Positions 1-7,973 of a DNA stretch of 64,000 bases are shown here, piece by piece. The notes beneath the pieces were generated by a model that worked only from the letters and a program-made list of their open reading frames with translations, ran no database searches and had not been told where the DNA came from. A program made the translations under genes and the position numbers. Each line of letters starts with the position of its first letter. The stretch's first letter is position 1. Location of the stretch: NCBI GenBank assembly GCA_963785425.1, contig CAWAVG010000012.1, forward strand, positions 70,450 through 134,449. Reading direction: 5' to 3'. The DNA comes from RYN-133 sp963785425. Its GTDB lineage: Bacteria; Actinomycetota; Actinomycetes; Mycobacteriales; Jatrophihabitantaceae.

Positions 1-666
1 GCGGCGTACTGCGCCTACCACAGCGCGTTCGGTGCCACCGGGAACGAGATCTACGCGATGATGGCGTTCCCGGCCTATCAGTCGGCCACCGGATTCACGT
101 GTTCGTCGGACCGCGGCTCCTCCGCGCCGCAGACACCGAACAACAACGTCGACGGCGACACCGTCATCAGCACCCTCAGTCATGAGGTCTCGGAATCCAT
201 CTCGGACCCGAGGGGCGACGCCTGGTGGGCGTCGGACGGCAACGAGAACGGCGACCTGTGCGCCTACATCTACGGCGACGTACTGGGCACCACGGGACAC
301 AAGTTCAACCAGACGATCAACGCGCATCACTACCTGACCCAGGAAGAGTTCAGCAACGAGGGGTACGTCCAAAACGTTGCCGGGTGCGAGCAGACCGAGC
401 TGGCGCCGGCAGTGGCGTCGTTGTCGCGCACCTCCGGGTCACACAGTGGCGGGGGCACGCCGATCACGATTCACGGCACGACGTTCCGTCCCGGAAAGAC
501 GACCGTCAAGTTCGGGACGACGAAGGGCACCTCGGTACACGTCACGTCGCCGACGACGCTGACCGTCGTCGCTCCTGCGCATCCTGCCGGGCTCGTGAAC
601 GTCAGGGTGAGCACGCCGAACGGCACGTCGCCGATCACGACCCACGACAGGTACACCTACCACTGA
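1..666 (+). CDS. Secreted EXORDIUM-like protein with C-terminal IPT/TIG domain (5' truncated)
   Basis: The reading frame is open from the first base, so the N-terminus lies outside the window; 221 residues are visible. The first half carries HEVSESISDP followed by DGNENGDLC, a pattern recalling the plant and bacterial phosphate-induced (EXORDIUM) family, where a His-Glu-x-x-Glu helix precedes an Asp-Leu-Cys turn. The last 85 or so residues, after ELAPAVASLSRTSG, read as an Ig-like IPT/TIG beta-sandwich (GGGTPITIHGTTF), common in extracellular proteins. I infer an exported or cell-wall protein. Whether the His/Glu motif binds metal is unknown. It converges on the hydrolase gene, overlapping its 3' end by 10 nt. 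Confidence 0.6.
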   Translation, partial: AAYCAYHSAFGATGNEIYAMMAFPAYQSATGFTCSSDRGSSAPQTPNNNVDGDTVISTLSHEVSESISDPRGDAWWASDGNENGDLCAYIYGDVLGTTGHKFNQTINAHHYLTQEEFSNEGYVQNVAGCEQTELAPAVASLSRTSGSHSGGGTPITIHGTTFRPGKTTVKFGTTKGTSVHVTSPTTLTVVAPAHPAGLVNVRVSTPNGTSPITTHDRYTYH

Positions 667-1529
667 GCTGAGCGCAAGAAGTCGCGGATCGCATCCGCGA
701 CTTCCTCGGGCGCCTCCTCGGCCTGGTGATGACCGGAGTCGATGACGGCGTGACGCAGCGGCGTCGACAGCCATGGCGACCAGATCTGCGTCGGGTCGCC
801 GTGGATGTCCAGGTCGTCGTGCGCGGACTCGAGCAGCAACGTCGGGCACGAGATCGTGCGGCCCGCGGCGCGGTCCGCGGCGTCGTGCGCGCGGTCGACT
901 CCGAGCCCGGCGCGGTAGTCCTCGACCATGCCGTGTACGACGGCCGGATCGCGCAGCGCAGCCCAGAGGTCGGCATGGTTCTCCGCGCCGATCACGGACG
1001 GCGGCGCGGTGGCGTACCACGCGTCGGGGTCGGCGCAGATGAATCGCTCGGCGGGTTTGGCGGTCTGACCGAAGAACCACCAGTGCCACCAGGCGGCGGC
1101 GAACGTCGCGTCGGTGCGTTCGAGATGTTCGAGCAACGGCAGGCCGTCCATGACGACGAGCCGGGTCACCCGTTCCGGATGGTCCATGGCGGTCCGGAAC
1201 GCCACCAGTGCGCCACGATCGTGGCCGACGACGGCGAACCTGTCGTGTCCGAGGTGGTCCATCAGGGCAATGACGTCGCCGGCCATCGCGCGCTTCGACG
1301 ACTGGGCGTGATCGGCTTCGTCGGGCGGCAACGACGAGCGGCCGTAGCCGCGTAGGTCCGGAGTCACGACCGTGTGCGTCGCGGCGAGTGCCGGCGCGAC
1401 AGCGTGCCAAGTCGTATGAGTACGCGGATGCCCGTGCAGCAGGACTACCGGAGCTCCGGAACCGCCGTGACGCACACGCATGGTCACCGGGCCGACATCA
1501 ACGAAATCGAGACTGAAGCCTTCGAACAT
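657..1529 (-). CDS. Alpha/beta hydrolase, haloacetate dehalogenase-like
   Basis: A 290-residue alpha/beta hydrolase. Counting from the chosen start, GHDRGA places the nucleophile at Asp104 followed by Arg105. Asp128 (MDG) and the SGHHQAEEAPEE segment (His267/268) fit the acid and base, and HWWFF gives His149-Trp150, the halide-pocket pair of fluoroacetate dehalogenases. One key difference: the second carboxylate-binding arginine of that family, three residues after Arg105, is Leu108. The fold and dehalogenase-type nucleophile are well supported; activity on fluoroacetate is doubtful, and an epoxide hydrolase or other haloacid role is possible. ATG 1529 was preferred to a start 19 codons upstream because TACCGT lies 7 nt before it, and because homologues begin near MFEGF. 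Confidence 0.8.
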   Translation of the reverse strand: MFEGFSLDFVDVGPVTMRVRHGGSGAPVVLLHGHPRTHTTWHAVAPALAATHTVVTPDLRGYGRSSLPPDEADHAQSSKRAMAGDVIALMDHLGHDRFAVVGHDRGALVAFRTAMDHPERVTRLVVMDGLPLLEHLERTDATFAAAWWHWWFFGQTAKPAERFICADPDAWYATAPPSVIGAENHADLWAALRDPAVVHGMVEDYRAGLGVDRAHDAADRAAGRTISCPTLLLESAHDDLDIHGDPTQIWSPWLSTPLRHAVIDSGHHQAEEAPEEVADAIRDFLRSAQW

Positions 1530-1536
1530 CCGGCGG

Positions 1537-1542
1537 ACGGTA
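1537..1542 (-). promoter_or_regulatory. Leaderless -10 element TACCGT for the dehalogenase-like gene
   Basis: TACCGT on the minus strand ends 7 nt before ATG 1529, with no Shine-Dalgarno sequence. This spacing puts the transcription start at or next to the start codon. Confidence 0.5.
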
Positions 1543-1620
1543 CCAGCGCCGCGGCGTGCGATCGCACCCTGAGTACAACTACGCACGGCGCCGGCCGCAA
1601 GCCGCGACGATGATGAGGTC

Positions 1621-2286
1621 GTGGTCTCGCCGCTCGCCTACTGGCTCAGCGTCGGCTTTGCCGCCGCGCTGTGTGCCGTGCTGTGCGTGCTCGCGCGCCG
1701 GCGGCCGGGAGCCTGGACCACCTGGGTGCGCCGAGGGCTGGCGATCCTGCTCGCCACGGTCGCGCTCACCTTCGTGGTGACCCCGATCGTCGACAGGAGC
1801 TGGACCGCGCAGTCGACGCTGCCGGTCGACCTGTGCGACGCCGCCGTCGGCATCGCCGCGGTCGCCTGCTGGTGGCCCCGCGCACAGCTCGCGGTCGAGT
1901 TGACCTACTTCTGGGGACTGGCCGGCACGCTGCAAGCGGTCACCACACCCGATCTCGACGTGAGCTTCCCGCACCTCGCGTTCTGGGAGTTCGTGCTGGG
2001 CCACCTAGGGATCGTGGTCGCCGCCGTCTTCCTCGTTGTCGGCCTCGGGATGGTTCCGCGCCGCGGGTCGGTGCCGCGCATCTTCGCGATCACCGTCGCC
2101 TACGCCGCCGTCGTCGGCGTGATCGACGCACTCACCGGCGGCAACTACATGTTCCTCCGGGCGGTGCCCGCGCACGCCTCGTTGTTGTCCGTTCTGGGGC
2201 CGTGGCCGTGGTACATCGCGAGCGCGGCCGGCGTCGCGTTGGTGCTCCTAGCGGTGCTCGACGCTCCGTTTCGAAGATCGCGTTAG
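1621..2286 (+). CDS. TIGR02206-type integral membrane protein (YwaF-like)
   Basis: A 221-residue protein with about six hydrophobic segments. Family signatures are visible: LPVDLCDAAVGIAA near residue 62, ELTYFWGLAGTLQA near 90, TPDL, then GGNYMFLR and LGPWPWYI near the C-terminus. These match the TIGR02206 family of bacterial membrane proteins, whose function is not established. The GTG start follows a weak GATGAGGTC; other starts are not excluded. It sits 58 nt upstream of the repeat polypeptide gene on the same strand, so co-transcription with the M50 unit is possible. Confidence 0.75.
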   Translation: MVSPLAYWLSVGFAAALCAVLCVLARRRPGAWTTWVRRGLAILLATVALTFVVTPIVDRSWTAQSTLPVDLCDAAVGIAAVACWWPRAQLAVELTYFWGLAGTLQAVTTPDLDVSFPHLAFWEFVLGHLGIVVAAVFLVVGLGMVPRRGSVPRIFAITVAYAAVVGVIDALTGGNYMFLRAVPAHASLLSVLGPWPWYIASAAGVALVLLAVLDAPFRRSR

Positions 2287-2344
2287 ACGGTCCGCGCGCG
2301 GCGGGTATCCCGGACACGAAGAACCCCCAAAAGCAGGAGGAATC

Positions 2345-3058
2345 GTGTCCGACGAAACCATGCCCAGGCTCAGCGCCGACGAACTCGCCGCCGAGAGCGG
2401 CACCGCCTTGCCCGCCAAGGAGGTCATGTCGTTGCTCGACCTGAACGCCAACCTCGACCTGGCGCTCGACACCGCAGCGCCCATCGACCTCGCCGTCGGC
2501 GCCAACGCCAACATCGCCGCCCCGATCAACGCCGCCGTCGACGCGAACGTCCTCTCGGTCGGATCCGAGTCGCAGGCGGGCGCCCTGCAGACCGGCTCCG
2601 TGCACCAGGGCATCGTCGGTGACGCAACCGCGACCTCCGACCAGCACAGCCAGATCGACCAGGGCAATCCGGCCACGAGCACGTCCGGCACCACCACCGA
2701 CCCGAGCGGCACGACGACCGACCCGAGCGGCACGACGACCGACCCGACCGGCACGACGACCGACCCGACAGGTGGTTCGAGCGGGGCCACCACCGGCTCG
2801 GTCACCGACGGCAACCTGCTCAACGTCAACGTCGACCTCAACGGCGATCTGCACCTCGCGTCGCCGATCGACGGCGCCGTGGCCGCGAACGCCAACGCGG
2901 CGGCGCCGATCAACGCCTCCGCAGCGGCGAACATCGGCACCGTCGATTCCTCGGCGACCGCGCTCGGCGAACAGAACGTGTCGATCGACCAGACGATCGA
3001 CGGCAACGCCACGGCGACGGGAAACCAGGATTCCGGTATCTCGCAGCAGTCCGGCTGA
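2345..3058 (+). CDS. Duplicated Ala/Asn-rich polypeptide, candidate substrate of the M50 protein
   Basis: A 237-residue acidic polypeptide without a signal peptide or membrane segment. Residues 1-31 are leader-like (LSADELAAESG, LPAKEVMSLLDL). Two homologous blocks follow, residues about 34-106 and 161-234, sharing API(D/N), ANAN, APINA, a Gln-rich strand and NATATGNQ/DATATSDQ. They flank four heptads of the type GTTTDPS/T (residues 114-143). The hydrophilic alternating composition suggests extracellular fibrous or beta-solenoid-like material, but I do not recognise a named family. The start is firm: GTG preceded by AGGAGGA at 7-nt spacing, the strongest ribosome binding site in the region. 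The next gene, 23 nt downstream, is a PqqD-fused peptidase, which suggests that this is its substrate. Confidence 0.75.
   Translation: MSDETMPRLSADELAAESGTALPAKEVMSLLDLNANLDLALDTAAPIDLAVGANANIAAPINAAVDANVLSVGSESQAGALQTGSVHQGIVGDATATSDQHSQIDQGNPATSTSGTTTDPSGTTTDPSGTTTDPTGTTTDPTGGSSGATTGSVTDGNLLNVNVDLNGDLHLASPIDGAVAANANAAAPINASAAANIGTVDSSATALGEQNVSIDQTIDGNATATGNQDSGISQQSG
2683..2770 (+). repeat. Four tandem 21-bp coding repeats (GTTTDPS/T heptads)
   Basis: The 21-bp unit ggcacgacgaccgacccgag recurs about four times in frame, with third-position changes in the first copy. It encodes a Thr/Asp/Pro-rich linker between the two duplicated blocks of the polypeptide. Copy number could vary between strains. 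Confidence 0.85.
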
Positions 3059-3081
3059 TCGCCGCCTGACCCACCACGTAC

Positions 3082-5436
3082 ATGACAACTCTGGCCGACG
3101 GCCCGTCCGCCGGCTCGTCGCCGGATGCGCCCCCGATCGCGGGCGTTCCGGCGCGAGCCGACGGTGTCCAACTACTCGGTGAGCAACCGGGATCTGGATA
3201 CCGCGTAGCTCCCGCGCTCGTCCAACGCTCGGACGGGCAGGTGCTGCAACTGACCCCCCTTCTGTATGCCGTCCTGGCGGCGGTCGACGGCAGGCGTACG
3301 CCTGAGGAGATCGCCGCAGCAGTCTCGACGGTCGTTCAGCGCGATGTGCGCGGCGACGACATCGAGACTCTCGTCGACAAGCAGTTGCGCCCGCTCGGTC
3401 TGTTGCTGCGCGCCGACGGTTCGGAACCGGACGTACGAAAGGCGAATCCCTTACTGGCCTTGCGGTTCCGGTACGTCGTCTCCGACCCCGAACGCACGCG
3501 CCGGCTGACGCGTCCGTTCGCCGTGCTGTTCAACCCGGTCCTCGTCGTGCTCGGGACTCTGGCCTTCGCCGCGGTGGCGTACTGGGTGCTGTTCCGCAAG
3601 GGCCTGGCCTCCGCGGCGCACGAGGCGTTCGCCAGCCCCGGCATGTTGCTCGCGGTGTTCGCGATCACCGTCATCTCTGCGGGCTTCCACGAGTTCGGTC
3701 ACGCTGCCGCACTACGGCGCGGCGGGGGTACGCCGGGCGCGATGGGCGCCGGGCTTTATCTGGTCTGGCCGGCGTTCTACACCGACGTCACCGACTGTTA
3801 CCGGCTCGGCCGTGGCGCGCGGCTGCGCACCGACCTCGGCGGGCTCTACTTCAACGCACTCGTCGCGCTGGGCATGTTCGGCGTCTGGGCGGCGGTGCGC
3901 TGGGACGGCCTGCTGCTCGTCATCGCGACGCAGATCTTGCAGATGATCAGGCAGCTGCCGCCGATGCTGCGCTTCGACGGCTATCACCTGCTTGCCGACC
4001 TCACCGGTGTCCCCGACCTGTTCCACCGCATCAAACCGACGCTGAAAGGTCTGTGGCCGACCAACTGGCGCAGCACCGAAGCCCGGATGCTCAAGCCGTG
4101 GGCGCGCGCGGTCGTCAGCCTCTGGGTGCTGCTCGTCGTGCCGCTCATGCTGCTGACCGCGCTGGTCACGATCCTGACGTTGCCGCGCATCCTGGCCACT
4201 GCCGGGCACAGCTTCGCGGCGCAGTGGACGCTGCTCAGCGCTTACTGGCACGACGGGAGATGGCTCGGCGTCGGCGCGAAGATCCTTGCACTCGTCGCCG
4301 TGGTCATCCCGGTGTTCGGCGTCAGTTTCATCGTGTCGCGGATGGTCAAGCAGGTCGTGAAGGGCACGCTGCGGCGCACTGAAGGCAAGCCTGTCCGGCG
4401 CGCCGGCGCAGCCGTGCTCGGCGCTGCGATCGTCGCTGCGCTCGCCTGGGTGTGGTGGCCGCACGGCAACTACCGCGTGATCGAGCCGAACGAGCGCGGC
4501 GTGCTGCAACAGGCCTTCGCCCCGGCCGCAGTCACCCAGGCGATCAGCCACACCGCGACGACCGACGTGGTTGCCGGTTACCGGGTCGTGCACGAGGGCG
4601 ACCGGCTGCAGGCCAGAACCGTGTGGCCCGCCGACGTCGCTCGGCCGACGCCCGGCCACCCCGCCCTCGCGATGGTGCTCACGCCGCGTGACCCGAGCAA
4701 GCCGACGTGGGTCTTCCCCTTCAACCGGCCGGTGCCTCCCGGACCCGGCGACAACCAGGCGATGGCCATTGCGACGAAAGACGGCAGCACCGTCTACGAC
4801 GTCGCCTTCGCCCTCGTCTACGCCGACAAGGACACCGTCCTCAACAAGAACGAGGCGTACGCGTTCGCGAGCTGCAAGAAGTGCACGGCGGTAGCCGTCG
4901 CCTTCCAGGTCGTGCTCATCGTCGGCAACGCGCACGTCGTCGCGCCGGAGAACATCTCCGCGGCTGTCGGGTACAACTGCATCCGGTGTGCGACCGCGGC
5001 ACTCGCCATTCAACTCGACGTATCGCTGCCAGGACGTCCCGATGCGAGCACGACGCAGAAGCTGAACGCTTTGTGGGCGAAGATCCAGGCATTCGGCAAG
5101 CACCTGAAGGGCCTGACGTTCAAGCAGATCCACGACCAGCTGGTGACCTTCGAGCGGCAGATCCTCCAGATCGTCAAGCCGGACGCACTCGCCACTGCGA
5201 CCTCGTCCGCCTCGGCGAGCACGTGGGCGAGTCCGACCGCCCCGGCTTCGACCGAGCCGGCGCGTTCGTCGTCGACGGCCGGCTCGACGGCCGGTTCGAC
5301 GGCCGATTCATCGGCCGTGCCGGCGTCGCCGTCGGCGAGTGACTCGGCGTCCTCGTCGGTAGCACCGAGCAGTACCGCGGCGACCAGCTCGGCAGTTGCC
5401 GACAACACGTCGGCACCGTCGTCACCGGGCGGCTGA
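3082..5436 (+). CDS. PqqD-like domain fused to M50 membrane zinc metallopeptidase
   Basis: A 784-residue membrane protein. Residues about 38-112 form a PqqD/RRE-like winged domain (GYRVAPALV, LTPLLYAVL, RRTPEEIAAAV), the fold that binds leader peptides in RiPP pathways. Transmembrane segments follow from about 145, with the zinc motif HEFGH at 203-207 and the third ligand motif FDGYHLL at 298-304, as in M50 (site-2/YydH-like) peptidases. More membrane helices run to about 465. The extracytoplasmic part carries two CxxC sites, C598/C601 and C633/C636, each followed by an Ala-x-Ala-rich strand, and ends in a Ser/Ala/Thr-rich tail of about 75 residues. It probably processes or exports a peptide, most likely the product of the gene 23 nt upstream. 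The start has no clear ribosome binding site. Confidence 0.85.
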   Translation: MTTLADGPSAGSSPDAPPIAGVPARADGVQLLGEQPGSGYRVAPALVQRSDGQVLQLTPLLYAVLAAVDGRRTPEEIAAAVSTVVQRDVRGDDIETLVDKQLRPLGLLLRADGSEPDVRKANPLLALRFRYVVSDPERTRRLTRPFAVLFNPVLVVLGTLAFAAVAYWVLFRKGLASAAHEAFASPGMLLAVFAITVISAGFHEFGHAAALRRGGGTPGAMGAGLYLVWPAFYTDVTDCYRLGRGARLRTDLGGLYFNALVALGMFGVWAAVRWDGLLLVIATQILQMIRQLPPMLRFDGYHLLADLTGVPDLFHRIKPTLKGLWPTNWRSTEARMLKPWARAVVSLWVLLVVPLMLLTALVTILTLPRILATAGHSFAAQWTLLSAYWHDGRWLGVGAKILALVAVVIPVFGVSFIVSRMVKQVVKGTLRRTEGKPVRRAGAAVLGAAIVAALAWVWWPHGNYRVIEPNERGVLQQAFAPAAVTQAISHTATTDVVAGYRVVHEGDRLQARTVWPADVARPTPGHPALAMVLTPRDPSKPTWVFPFNRPVPPGPGDNQAMAIATKDGSTVYDVAFALVYADKDTVLNKNEAYAFASCKKCTAVAVAFQVVLIVGNAHVVAPENISAAVGYNCIRCATAALAIQLDVSLPGRPDASTTQKLNALWAKIQAFGKHLKGLTFKQIHDQLVTFERQILQIVKPDALATATSSASASTWASPTAPASTEPARSSSTAGSTAGSTADSSAVPASPSASDSASSSVAPSSTAATSSAVADNTSAPSSPGG

Positions 5437-5452
5437 CGCCTCGGACGGGTTT

Positions 5453-5458
5453 TAGGCT
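5453..5458 (+). promoter_or_regulatory. Leaderless -10 element TAGGCT for the methyltransferase
   Basis: TAGGCT ends 6 nt before the GTG at 5465. The GTG at 5459 abuts the hexamer and could not be in a transcript started from it, so the hexamer decides the start. Confidence 0.55.
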
Positions 5459-5464
5459 GTGCCG

Positions 5465-6196
5465 GTGGAGCTGCAACTCACCGGCGAGCGCACGGTGCCG
5501 GGCATCCCGACCGAGAACTACTGGTTCCGCAGGCACGAGGCGGCCTACCAGTACCTGGCACCGCACGTGGCCGGATGCGTGGTGCTCGAGGTCGGCTGCG
5601 GCGAGGGGTACGGCACGAACCTGCTGGCCGAATCGGCCGGCCGCGTGCTCGGCATCGACTACGACGCGCGCACCGTCGCTCATGCAAGCCGGTGCTACCC
5701 CGCCGCCGGCTTCGTACGCGCCAACCTCGCTGCGCTGCCCGTGCCCGGCGCGCGCGTCGATGTCGTCGCGACGCTGCAGGTGATCGAACACGTGTGGGAT
5801 CACGCGGAATTCGTCACCGAGTGCCACCGCGCGCTGCGGCCGGGCGGACGGCTGATGGTGACGACACCGAACCGACTGACGTTCTCGCCCGGACTCGACA
5901 CTCCCTTGAACCCGTTCCACACGAAGGAATTCACGGCGGCCGAGCTGACCCAACTCCTCGCCGCGCACGGGTTCGCGATCGACGGGGTGCTCGGCCTGCA
6001 CGCCGGGGAGCGGCTGGCGGAGCTCGACGCGCGCTACGGCTCGTTCGTCGGCGCCCAGCTCGACACGCCGCCCGACCGGTGGCCCGAGCAGTTGCTGCAC
6101 GACGTCACCTCGGTTACGACCGCCGACTTCGCGATCCACGAGCGCGACGTCGACGCCTCACTCGACCTGCTCGTCCTCGCGCACCGGCTCGGCTGA
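5465..6196 (+). CDS. Class I SAM-dependent methyltransferase (Rv3030-like)
   Basis: A 243-residue methyltransferase with motif I VLEVGCGEGYG, the acidic GIDYD after strand 2, and LQVIEHVWD before RPGG. The N-terminal GERTVPG and ENYWFRRHEAAY resemble the mycobacterial Rv3030 family, which lies in the methylglucose lipopolysaccharide (MGLP) locus. Here too a GT4 glycosyltransferase and a hexapeptide acyltransferase are close by, so an O-methylation step on a glucan or glycolipid is a reasonable inference; the branching enzyme of that locus is absent from this window. Its last 39 nt overlap the oppositely oriented membrane-protein gene. Confidence 0.75.
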   Translation: MELQLTGERTVPGIPTENYWFRRHEAAYQYLAPHVAGCVVLEVGCGEGYGTNLLAESAGRVLGIDYDARTVAHASRCYPAAGFVRANLAALPVPGARVDVVATLQVIEHVWDHAEFVTECHRALRPGGRLMVTTPNRLTFSPGLDTPLNPFHTKEFTAAELTQLLAAHGFAIDGVLGLHAGERLAELDARYGSFVGAQLDTPPDRWPEQLLHDVTSVTTADFAIHERDVDASLDLLVLAHRLG

Positions 6197-6757
6197 GCTC
6201 TCGCCCGGCCGCGCGAGCACGATGCGCAACTCCGACAGTGCCAGCGCCGCACCGACGGTCAGCAGGATCAACGCGAGCAGCAGCGACAATCCGGCCCAGT
6301 CGTGCGAGCGGTCGTCGCTGTCAGGGACGAACACGGCGCCCCAGCTGGCGCAGTACACCCGCAGCCGACCGGACTCGGGCGCGACGAAATGGCCGACGGT
6401 CGTCTCCGCCTTCGTACCGATGGCCTCGGTCGACACATCGAGCGGCTGGCCCGCCGCAGCAGGGCCCGGCTGCCCCACCGGCGTCCACATGCATTCGAGG
6501 TTGATGACGTCCTGACCGTTGACCACGCGGGTCGGCACGCCGTGCTCCTGCAGCGCGCCGACACCACCGGGTACGGCGATGGAGTAGGTATGCCCGCGGG
6601 TCACCTCGACCGATGTCGGCGGTGTGGCACCGGAGTCGAACGGCAGGTTCTGGCTGCCGCCGATGACCCGCCACGCACCCACGCAAGCCAGCCCGAGCAG
6701 GAGCGCGACCACGGCCCCGATTGCGCGCGTCGGCGCACCTCGGCGCGCGGGTTCCAT
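6158..6757 (-). CDS. Membrane-anchored protein of unknown function
   Basis: A 199-residue protein with an N-terminal membrane segment (AIGAVVALLLGLACVGAW, residues 12-30), an extracytoplasmic region of about 110 residues with two cysteines (NLECMW and VYCASW) that could form a disulfide, and a second membrane helix near 155-178. I do not recognise a named family. It is encoded opposite to, and between, the methyltransferase and the glycosyltransferase, as an unknown gene is in the mycobacterial locus. The start is supported by TAGTCT 7 nt upstream. Confidence 0.65.
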   Translation of the reverse strand: MEPARRGAPTRAIGAVVALLLGLACVGAWRVIGGSQNLPFDSGATPPTSVEVTRGHTYSIAVPGGVGALQEHGVPTRVVNGQDVINLECMWTPVGQPGPAAAGQPLDVSTEAIGTKAETTVGHFVAPESGRLRVYCASWGAVFVPDSDDRSHDWAGLSLLLALILLTVGAALALSELRIVLARPGESSAEPVREDEQVE

Positions 6758-6764
6758 GGTTGCG

Positions 6765-6774
6765 AGACTAACGT
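6765..6774. promoter_or_regulatory. Overlapping divergent -10 elements
   Basis: The minus-strand hexamer TAGTCT (6770-6765) lies 7 nt from ATG 6757. The plus-strand hexamer TAACGT (6769-6774) lies 8 nt from GTG 6783. They share two base pairs, so polymerase cannot occupy both promoters at once. Confidence 0.55.
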
Positions 6775-6782
6775 TCCTCGCC

Positions 6783-7973
6783 GTGCGGGTGCTGATGCTG
6801 TCGTGGGAGTACCCCCCGCTGGTGGTCGGCGGCCTCGGGCGTCACGTGGAGTCGTTGGCTCGTGAGCTGGCCGGCGCCGGTCATGACGTCCATGTAGTCA
6901 CACGGGGCGAAAAGGACGAGATCGTCGACGAAATCGTCGACGGCGTGCACGTGCGGCGCGCCGCCCTCGATCCGCTCGCCATCGACTTCACGACCGAGTC
7001 GTTGCTCGCCTGGGCGCAGGCGAGTGAACACTCGCTCGTACGGGCAGCACTGCCCATCGTGCGGCGGCACCGGCCCGACATCGTCCACGCCCACGACTGG
7101 CTGGTCGCCCAGGCCGGGGTGACGCTGGCCGCGGCCGCGCGAGCGCCACTGGTCGCCACGATGCACGCGACCGAGGCAGGCCGGCACCAGGGCTGGTTGC
7201 CGGCCCCGTTGAACCTTGCCATCCACTCCGTCGAACGTTGGCTGGCTCGCACGGCCGACGAGGTGATCACCTGCTCGCGCCCCTTGCGGGCCGAAGCCGC
7301 GGACCTGTTCGACCTCGACCCGGAGCGGGTGCACGTCGTGCCCAACGGTGTCGAGATCGCACGTTGGCGCACGATCGCGCGAGCGCGCGCCGACGTCCGT
7401 TCGCGGCACGCCGGCGACGGACCGCTCATCGCGTACGCGGGCCGCTTGGTGCACGAAAAGGGCGTCCAGACACTGCTCGCTGCCGTGCGCCCGCTTCGTG
7501 CGCGACATCCCGGAGTGCGCCTCGTGATCGCAGGCACCGGGACCACCGAGGGCGCGCTGCGCGAGCAGGCCCGCGCGCTACGCATTGCACGCGTCGTCGA
7601 CTGGCTCGGCTTCGTCCCCGGTCCGCAGGTCGGCGCATTGTTCGGCGCCGCGGATGTCGCCGTCGTCCCGTCGCTGTACGAACCGTTCGGAATCGTCGCG
7701 CTCGAGGCGGCGGCGACCGGCACGCCTGTCGTGGTGGCCGCCACCGGTGGCCTGGTTGATCTGATTGACGACAGGGTGGCGGCTGCGAGCTTCGCCCCCG
7801 GCGACACAACCGGGCTCGTCGAGGCTGTCGACGGCGTGCTGCGCGACCCGGCCGGCGCGCAACGCTCGGCCGCGCGTGCGCGACGGGTGCTGTCCCGCGA
7901 CTACTCGTGGACGACCGTCGCCGAGCACACCGCCGAGATCTATGCGACTGCTGCGGGTCGCCACCGGCGTTGA
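6783..7973 (+). CDS. GT4-family glycosyltransferase (Rv3032-like)
   Basis: A 396-residue retaining glycosyltransferase of GT-B fold. The N-terminal half has SWEYPPLVVGGLGRH, the glycogen-synthase-like donor loop. The C-terminal half has AGRLVHEKG and EPFGIVALEAAATGTPVV, the E-x7-E signature of GT4. The pattern fits the alpha-1,4-glucosyltransferase Rv3032 of mycobacteria, which builds the methylglucose lipopolysaccharide and contributes to glycogen. The donor (UDP- or ADP-glucose) cannot be read from the sequence. GTG 6783 gives the canonical MRVLMLSWEYPP start; an in-frame ATG lies at 6756. Its stop and the stop of the convergent gene abut in TGATCA. Confidence 0.85.
   Translation: MRVLMLSWEYPPLVVGGLGRHVESLARELAGAGHDVHVVTRGEKDEIVDEIVDGVHVRRAALDPLAIDFTTESLLAWAQASEHSLVRAALPIVRRHRPDIVHAHDWLVAQAGVTLAAAARAPLVATMHATEAGRHQGWLPAPLNLAIHSVERWLARTADEVITCSRPLRAEAADLFDLDPERVHVVPNGVEIARWRTIARARADVRSRHAGDGPLIAYAGRLVHEKGVQTLLAAVRPLRARHPGVRLVIAGTGTTEGALREQARALRIARVVDWLGFVPGPQVGALFGAADVAVVPSLYEPFGIVALEAAATGTPVVVAATGGLVDLIDDRVAAASFAPGDTTGLVEAVDGVLRDPAGAQRSAARARRVLSRDYSWTTVAEHTAEIYATAAGRHRR

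Noticed and set aside
2683..2770. Short tandem repeats that might suggest a CRISPR or VNTR locus
   Set aside because: The units are 21 bp, contiguous without spacers, and in frame, encoding a Thr/Asp/Pro linker; they are a coding repeat.
3712..5133. 473-residue minus-strand frame inside the M50 peptidase gene
   Set aside because: Composition (Arg/Asp/His/Gln-rich) is a mirror of the peptidase codons, and no domain is recognisable.
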